From an uncultured Pelagibacteraceae bacterium (GTDB taxonomy: Bacteria; Pseudomonadota; Alphaproteobacteria; Pelagibacterales; Pelagibacteraceae), in the NCBI GenBank assembly GCA_902634885.1, contig CACPLR010000005.1:44225-108224 (forward strand): a stretch of DNA of 64,000 nt, read 5' to 3'. The notes beneath the pieces are model-generated. The model worked only from the letters and a program-made list of their open reading frames with translations. It ran no database searches and had not been told where the DNA came from. Positions 59,699-64,000 of this stretch are shown one piece after another; the first letter of the stretch is position 1, and each line of letters begins with the position of its first letter. The position numbers and the translations under genes were made by a program.

Positions 59699-60652
59699 AT
59701 GAAAAAAATTCTAGTAACAAGAAAACTGCTTAGATCTTGTGAAGATAAAGCATTAAAAAGTTTTGATGCTAATTTAAACTTAAATGACGAATTATATTCG
59801 AAAAAAAAATTAATTGAAATGAGTGAAGGAAAAGATGGAATATTATCTTCTTTAACAGATAAACTTGATGCTGAAACAATAAATAAATTACCGGAAACTA
59901 TAAAAATTATTTCAAATTTTGCAGTTGGTTTTGGAAATATAGATTTGGAGGCAGCTAAGGCGAAAGGAATAGCGGTTACAAATACACCTGACGTTTTAAC
60001 AGATGCTACAGCTGAAATTGGAATCTTGCTAATACTTGGAGCATGCAGAAGAGCTTCAGAGGGAATAGAGTCTGCTAAAGAAAGCAACTGGAAGTGGTCT
60101 GCAGATTATTTAATTGGAAAGCAATTAACTGGTGCAAGACTTGGAGTATTAGGTATGGGAAGAATTGGTCAAAAGATTGCAAAAATTGCAAAGTCTTTAG
60201 GAATGATAATACATTATCATAATCGATCAAAATTAGCTGAGGAAAAAGAACAAGGTGCTGTTTACCATGATAATTTAAAAAGTTTATTATCAGTGTCTGA
60301 TGTTTTATCTATTTGTTGTCCAGCCTCGAAAGAAACAATTGATATGATTAATAAAGATACTATTGAGTATTTGCCAAAAGGTGCAGTTGTCACTAATGTT
60401 GCAAGAGGAGATATTGTAGACGATGAAGCTTTGATAGATGCACTTGAAAGAAGAAAAGTCTATGCAGTTGGTTTAGATGTCTACAAAAATGAGCCAAATT
60501 TAAATCCAGGTTACCTGAAATATAAAAGCGCTTTTATCCTTCCCCATTTAGGAAGCGCTACAAAAGAAACAAGAACTGCAATGGCTAATCTTGCAATTGA
60601 CAACATTGATGAATTTTTTAAAACAGGAGACTGTAAAAATAAAGTAAATTAG
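59699..60652 (+). CDS. D-2-hydroxyacid dehydrogenase (glyoxylate/hydroxypyruvate reductase)
   Basis: A 317-aa NAD(P)-dependent enzyme. The Rossmann motif is LGVLGMGRIGQKIAKIAKSLGM. The catalytic Arg is in VVTNVARGDIVDDEALIDAL, Glu in YAVGLDVYKNEPNLN and His in FILPHLGSATKETRTAM. NFAVGFGNIDLEAAKAKGIAVTNTPDVLTDATAEI is typical of glyoxylate reductases. It could recycle glyoxylate or hydroxypyruvate. It is the last gene of the hydroxyacid run, before the 128-bp TRAP leader. Confidence 0.93.
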   Translation: MKKILVTRKLLRSCEDKALKSFDANLNLNDELYSKKKLIEMSEGKDGILSSLTDKLDAETINKLPETIKIISNFAVGFGNIDLEAAKAKGIAVTNTPDVLTDATAEIGILLILGACRRASEGIESAKESNWKWSADYLIGKQLTGARLGVLGMGRIGQKIAKIAKSLGMIIHYHNRSKLAEEKEQGAVYHDNLKSLLSVSDVLSICCPASKETIDMINKDTIEYLPKGAVVTNVARGDIVDDEALIDALERRKVYAVGLDVYKNEPNLNPGYLKYKSAFILPHLGSATKETRTAMANLAIDNIDEFFKTGDCKNKVN

Positions 60653-60669
60653 GACTTTTTGACCTAATT

Positions 60670-60688
60670 ATACAATCTCAAATTGTAT
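60670..60688. promoter_or_regulatory. Inverted repeat upstream of dctP
   Basis: ATACAAT-CTCAA-ATTGTAT is a 7-bp perfect inverted repeat with a 5-base spacer in the 128-bp leader before the TRAP operon. It resembles binding sites of dimeric regulators (GntR/LysR size class). A TTGACC hexamer (60659-60664) lies just upstream, so a bound protein would overlap a potential promoter. No regulator gene is adjacent. Confidence 0.45.
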
Positions 60689-60739
60689 TTAATTGCAAAA
60701 TGTAATCGATTTTAGAATGACTCTAGCAATTTTACATGT

Positions 60740-60757
60740 TTAACTCTTAAGAGTTAA
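60740..60757. promoter_or_regulatory. 18-bp perfect palindrome before the TRAP operon
   Basis: TTAACTCTTAAGAGTTAA is a perfect 18-bp palindrome 23 bp upstream of the dctP ATG. It ends 10 bp before the strong Shine-Dalgarno AGAGGAG (60768-60774), with a second short palindrome GTTAATTAAC overlapping its end. The arrangement parallels the palindrome before the SSS symporter (26915-26930). It is a likely operator or leader element controlling the transporter. Confidence 0.6.
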
Positions 60758-60780
60758 TTAACTTTAAAGAGGAGAAATAA

Positions 60781-61938
60781 ATGGTTAAAGAAAAAAAACC
60801 TTTGAAGGGTAAAATTCCTTCAAGACGTAAGTTCTTTAAAACGGCAGCAGCAACTGGTGCAGCGGCAACAGCAGCGGTAGCAATGCCTAATCTTGCATTG
60901 GGAGGTGGTCATACCACTCTTAAAATGCAAGCAGCTTGGCCTAGCGGAGCAAATATCTTTTTCGAAATGGCAGGAGACTATGCGAAAATGGTTGACCAGA
61001 TGTCAGGCGGAACTTTAAAAATTGACTTACAACCAGTTGGAGCAGTTGTTAAAACTTCCGAAATTGGACAAGCTGTAAGTTCAGGAGTACTTGATATGGG
61101 TCACTGGGTGACTGCATATTGGTATGGAAAAAACCCTGCGGCTTCATTGTTTGGAACTGGACCATCATACGGTATGTCATCACAAGAAGTAATGGGATGG
61201 ATGGAATATGGTGGAGGAAGAGCTCTATACGAAGAAACTTTAGCAAAAGTTGGTTTTGACTATGTTGGTTTCTTTCATATGCCTATGCCAGCTCAACCAT
61301 TCGGATGGTTTAAAAAGAATGTAACTAAAGTATCCGATGTAAAAGGAATGAAGTACAGAACAGTTGGTCTTGCAACTAACGTTCTTACTGCAATGGGAAT
61401 GGTAGTTAGACAGTTACCAGGTGGAGAAATCCAACCAGCAATGAAAACTGGTTTGATTGATGCAGCTGAGTTTAACAACCCAACTTCAGACTCTCAGTTT
61501 GGTATGCAGGATGTATCTAAGCATTATCACTTAGGTAGTTTCCACCAATCTCAGGAGATGTTTGAAATTCCTATTAACAAAAAATCATACAACAACCTTT
61601 CGCCTGCACATCAAGCAATTTTGAAAAATGCTGCTTATGCTGCAAACACTGATAACTACTTTAAAGCTTTAGTAAGATATTCAGCTGACTTATCTAAGTT
61701 AATGAATGAGCATAAAGTAAATGTATATCAAACTTCAGATGCAATTCTTTCTGAGCAGTTAAAAGGTTGGGACAAAGTAGTCGGTGACTTTTCTGGAAAA
61801 GATCCATTCTTCAAGAAAATCATAGACTCACAGAAAGCGTATGCTAAGAGAGTAATGAAGTACTTGCTGATGAATCAGCCTAATTACAAACTTGCTTACG
61901 AAAATGAGTTTGGTCCAATAGCAAAAGTAAAAATCTAA
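60781..61938 (+). CDS. dctP: TRAP transporter solute-binding protein DctP, Tat-exported
   Basis: A 385-aa periplasmic binding protein. The N-terminus carries a twin-arginine signal (PSRRKFFKTAAATGAAATAAVAM, cleavage near LALGGG). The mature part has MQAAWPSGANIFFEMAGDYAKMVDQMSGGTLKIDL, VKGMKYRTVGLATNVLTAMGM with the carboxylate-binding Arg, and GGEIQPAMKTGLIDAAEFNNP. This is the DctP family, near the 2-oxo/hydroxyacid-binding branch. The substrate is probably a small monocarboxylate given the hydroxyacid genes upstream (inference). A strong SD (AGAGGAG, 6-base spacing) predicts high expression. Confidence 0.95.
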   Translation: MVKEKKPLKGKIPSRRKFFKTAAATGAAATAAVAMPNLALGGGHTTLKMQAAWPSGANIFFEMAGDYAKMVDQMSGGTLKIDLQPVGAVVKTSEIGQAVSSGVLDMGHWVTAYWYGKNPAASLFGTGPSYGMSSQEVMGWMEYGGGRALYEETLAKVGFDYVGFFHMPMPAQPFGWFKKNVTKVSDVKGMKYRTVGLATNVLTAMGMVVRQLPGGEIQPAMKTGLIDAAEFNNPTSDSQFGMQDVSKHYHLGSFHQSQEMFEIPINKKSYNNLSPAHQAILKNAAYAANTDNYFKALVRYSADLSKLMNEHKVNVYQTSDAILSEQLKGWDKVVGDFSGKDPFFKKIIDSQKAYAKRVMKYLLMNQPNYKLAYENEFGPIAKVKI

Positions 61939-61960
61939 TAATTTTTAATAAATTAGAAAA

Positions 61961-61988
61961 AAAAGGGGGGCTTTTTAGCCCCCTTTTT
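61961..61988 (+). terminator. Intrinsic terminator between dctP and dctQ
   Basis: GGGGGCT-TTTT-AGCCCCC (stem 61966-61972/61977-61983), flanked by an A-run and a TTTTT run, lies 22 bases after the dctP stop. It should end most transcripts after the abundant binding protein and let a minority continue into dctQM, a common stoichiometry control in binding-protein operons. The A/T flanks make it potentially active on both strands. Confidence 0.9.
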
Positions 61989-62009
61989 GTTATTACTTAG
62001 ATAGTTTTT

Positions 62010-62594
62010 ATGAGATCATTTATCAAGTTTGCAGATCAACTAAGTACATCAATGGGTAAGGCATTTTCATGGTGTATTGTAATTTTAATGTGTGGAACTT
62101 GTTATGAGGTGGTTATGGCATATGCATTTAATGCTCCCACATTATGGAATTTTGATTTTAGTCTTCAAATGTATGGAGCCATTTTTATGATGGCAGGTGC
62201 TTATACTTTGTCGACAGAGGCTCATGTAAGAGGTGATGTAATTTACCGATTGTTCAAACCCAGAACTCAAGGTTGGATTGATCTAGTTTTATATTTTGTT
62301 TTTTTCTTTCCAGGTGTTTTGGCTCTAGCATTTTATGGCTATGAATACGCATCTATGGCCTGGAAAATAAAAGAAACTAGTTGGAATAGTCCAGCACAAA
62401 TTCAAATTTATATGGCAAAATCTTTGATACCACTATCTGGTTTACTATTAATCATTCAAGGAATAAGTGAAGTATTCAGATCAATCATTTGTATTCAAAC
62501 TGGTCATTGGCCTGCAAGATTGGTTGTTGCCGAGGAGACAGAAAAAATTTTAATGAGAACAACTCAAGACGAGGACCAAAAAGATGTTATTTAG
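62010..62594 (+). CDS. dctQ: TRAP transporter small membrane subunit DctQ
   Basis: A 194-aa protein with four hydrophobic helices. Features: FIKFADQLSTSMGKAFSWCIVILMCGTCYEVVMAYAFNAPTLW, FSLQMYGAIFMMAGAYTLSTEAHVRGDVIYRLFKPRTQGWIDLVLYFVFFFPGV (the DctQ signature), KETSWNSPAQIQIYMAKSLIPLSGLLLIIQGISEVFR. It pairs with DctM in the Na+-driven permease. It overlaps dctM by 11 bp. Confidence 0.95.
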   Translation: MRSFIKFADQLSTSMGKAFSWCIVILMCGTCYEVVMAYAFNAPTLWNFDFSLQMYGAIFMMAGAYTLSTEAHVRGDVIYRLFKPRTQGWIDLVLYFVFFFPGVLALAFYGYEYASMAWKIKETSWNSPAQIQIYMAKSLIPLSGLLLIIQGISEVFRSIICIQTGHWPARLVVAEETEKILMRTTQDEDQKDVI

Positions 62595-63945
62595 TTTGAC
62601 AAATCCTGAAATAGCTATCTTGATGATGGGTATATTTCTATTTGCAGTGCTTTTAGGTTTTCCAATTGCTTTTACCTTGATGGCAATGGGAATTGGTTTT
62701 GGTTATTTTGCATATTACGATCCGTCAAGAATGGATCACTTGTTGGATAACAGGATATTCCAATTATTTGTTCAAAACACATATTCTGTGATGGACAATA
62801 CAGTGCTTACCGCCGTCCCCTTATTTTTATTTATGGGTTATCTAGTTGAAAGAGCAGGAATTGTAGCAAGATTATTTAATGCAATTAGACTAGCTTCACA
62901 TGGTTTGCCAGCTTCAATGGCTGTAGCTGCACTTGTCACTTGTGCATTATTTTCTACAGCTACTGGAATTATTGGTGCAGTAGTTACATTAATGGGACTA
63001 CTTGCATGGCCTGCAATGATAAGAGCAGGTTATGACAAAAAATTTGCATCGGGAGTTATATGTTCGGGTGGTTGTTTAGGTATTTTAATTCCTCCAAGTA
63101 TCATGCTTATAGTTTATGCAGTAATTGCTCAATTATCTCCTCTTAGATTATTTGCAGCAGCAATATTTCCTGGATTGATGCTGGCAGGGCTTTATATAAT
63201 TTATGCAATAACTAGGGCGTACTTTAATCCATCCATTGCACCTAAGCCTCCAAAGGAGGAAATACCTCCAAGAGCCGTGATATTAAAAGAGGTTTTAGTT
63301 TCATTTGTACCATTATTTTCTCTCATAATATTAGTTTTAGGAACTATTCTTGCAGGTCTTGCAACGCCAGCAGAGGCTGCAGCGGTGGGAGCTCTTGGAT
63401 CTTTAGTCCTATCTTTAATTTATAAGTCTTTAAAATGGAAAAGTTTTAAAGAGTCTGTTTTCCTTACAGCAAAAACAACCGCAATGATAATGTGGTTGTT
63501 TGTAGGATCATGGACTTTTGCAGCAGTGTTTTCTTATTTGGGTGGTCACGAAGTTTTTGAACACTTTTTTAAATCTATGAATTTAGCTCCTTGGCAGTTT
63601 TTAGTGATTACTCAAATAATTATTTTTATTCTAGGATGGCCTTTAGAATGGACAGAAATTCTAATTATTTTTGTACCTATATTCCTTCCACTGGTAGAAT
63701 TTTTTGGTGTTAATCCGTATTTCTTTGCTATGTTGATCGCATTAAACTTGCAAACATCTTTCTTAACACCACCCATGGCAATGTCTGCATATTATCTTAA
63801 AGGTGTACAAACAAAAAACGTAGAGTTGTTGGAAATATTTAAAGGGATCATGCCATTTTTAGGAATAGTGATTTTTGCAATGGTATTGATGTACATTTTT
63901 CCAGGTATAGCCTTATGGCTTCCTGATGTACTTTTTGCTGACTAA
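62584..63945 (+). CDS. dctM: TRAP transporter large permease subunit DctM
   Basis: A 453-aa polytopic membrane protein of the ion-transporter superfamily, with about 12 helices. Typical segments: FLFAVLLGFPIAFTLMAMGIGFGYF, VPLFLFMGYLVERAGIVARLFNAIRLASHGLPASMAVAALVTCALFSTATGIIGAVV, IPPSIMLIVYAVIAQLSPLRLFAAAIFPGLML, GLATPAEAAAVGALGSLVL and a late LNLQTSFLTPPMAMSAYYLKGV. It uses the sodium gradient to import ligand delivered by DctP. Confidence 0.97.
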   Translation: MLFSLTNPEIAILMMGIFLFAVLLGFPIAFTLMAMGIGFGYFAYYDPSRMDHLLDNRIFQLFVQNTYSVMDNTVLTAVPLFLFMGYLVERAGIVARLFNAIRLASHGLPASMAVAALVTCALFSTATGIIGAVVTLMGLLAWPAMIRAGYDKKFASGVICSGGCLGILIPPSIMLIVYAVIAQLSPLRLFAAAIFPGLMLAGLYIIYAITRAYFNPSIAPKPPKEEIPPRAVILKEVLVSFVPLFSLIILVLGTILAGLATPAEAAAVGALGSLVLSLIYKSLKWKSFKESVFLTAKTTAMIMWLFVGSWTFAAVFSYLGGHEVFEHFFKSMNLAPWQFLVITQIIIFILGWPLEWTEILIIFVPIFLPLVEFFGVNPYFFAMLIALNLQTSFLTPPMAMSAYYLKGVQTKNVELLEIFKGIMPFLGIVIFAMVLMYIFPGIALWLPDVLFAD

Positions 63946-63956
63946 AGAAGAAATTG

Positions 63957-64000
63957 ATGAATGAAATATTTTCACAGAGTGTAGAAAACCTTGCTTTAAA
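63957..64000 (+). CDS. Possible start of the next gene, truncated by window edge
   Basis: ATG at 63957, 11 bases after the dctM stop, opens a frame (MNEIFSQSVENLAL) that stays open to the end of the window. An alternative ATG at 63961 is quickly stopped. With only 14 codons visible no function can be assigned. Confidence 0.35.
   Translation, partial: MNEIFSQSVENLAL

Overview
The window is a gene-dense, AT-rich, streamlined chromosome segment. It looks like a marine alphaproteobacterium of the SAR11 clade (Pelagibacterales). The basis is the very low GC, intergenic spacers of a few bases or negative length, alphaproteobacterial gene orders (for example rpe - heparinase II/III - purH, and DUF2794 beside yciB) and the content (DctPQM transporter, SSS/DUF4212 acetate-type symporter, malyl-CoA lyase with malate thiokinase, GlcDEF). 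The assignment rests on recognition, not on a database search. No stretch longer than 300 bases lacks a gene. The longest gaps (48534-48702, 26902-27036, 60653-60780) hold candidate regulatory structures. I see no CRISPR array, insertion sequence, prophage or rRNA. One tRNA, tRNA-Gly(GCC), is present.

Layout. 1-2.8 kb: end of a Tim44-like gene, an Smr protein, and hslVU (minus). 2.9-7.3 kb: histidine operon hisB-hisH-[outer-membrane protein]-hisA-hisF-hisE plus an exported protein of unknown function. 7.4-12.2 kb: lipoprotein, cupin, then malyl-CoA lyase and the two malate-CoA ligase subunits, a HIT hydrolase and a GNAT enzyme. 12.2-16.6 kb: lolA/ftsK (minus), a degenerate UbiH-like flavoprotein and a LON-domain protein. 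16.7-20.2 kb: three sulfotransferases with tRNA-Gly between the last two. 20.2-24.8 kb: phhB and the rpe/heparinase/purH operon. 24.8-31.3 kb: acetate uptake and activation (SSS symporter + DUF4212, acs with a lysine-rich tail) together with tsaD and an EVE protein. 31.3-36.2 kb: hemC-hemD-mscS-yggT-folD and a metallo-hydrolase. 36.3-43.6 kb: OGT-like glycosyltransferase, sugar dehydrogenase, an atypical SDR, and a light-related cluster of two photolyase/cryptochrome proteins, a 41-aa DUF2256 gene missing from the ORF track and a small Cys-tailed protein, followed by psiE. 43.7-48.5 kb: argG, IalB-like protein, aldo/keto reductase, BI-1 protein, DUF2794, yciB, hspQ. 48.7-53.3 kb: cytochrome c maturation operon ccmCDEFGH ending in a PagL-like gene. 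53.4-64 kb: 2-hydroxyacid/glycolate cluster (FMN oxidase, aminotransferase, glcDEF, hydroxyacid dehydrogenase) and a DctPQM TRAP transporter.

The genes suggest a heterotroph built around small carboxylates. Acetate is imported by the SSS symporter and activated by Acs. Glycolate or related hydroxyacids, possibly imported by the TRAP system, are oxidised by GlcDEF to glyoxylate. Malyl-CoA lyase and malate-CoA ligase can interconvert acetyl-CoA plus glyoxylate with malate. Only two convincing intrinsic terminators are visible, and convergent genes routinely overlap or abut. The two transporter operons stand out because each start is preceded by a strong Shine-Dalgarno sequence and a perfect TTAA-bounded palindrome. 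Other points worth a second look are the photolyase cluster with non-standard architectures, the hairpin in front of ccmC, the lysine-rich repeat tail on Acs, and the SDR and UbiH-like enzymes that have lost hallmark residues.
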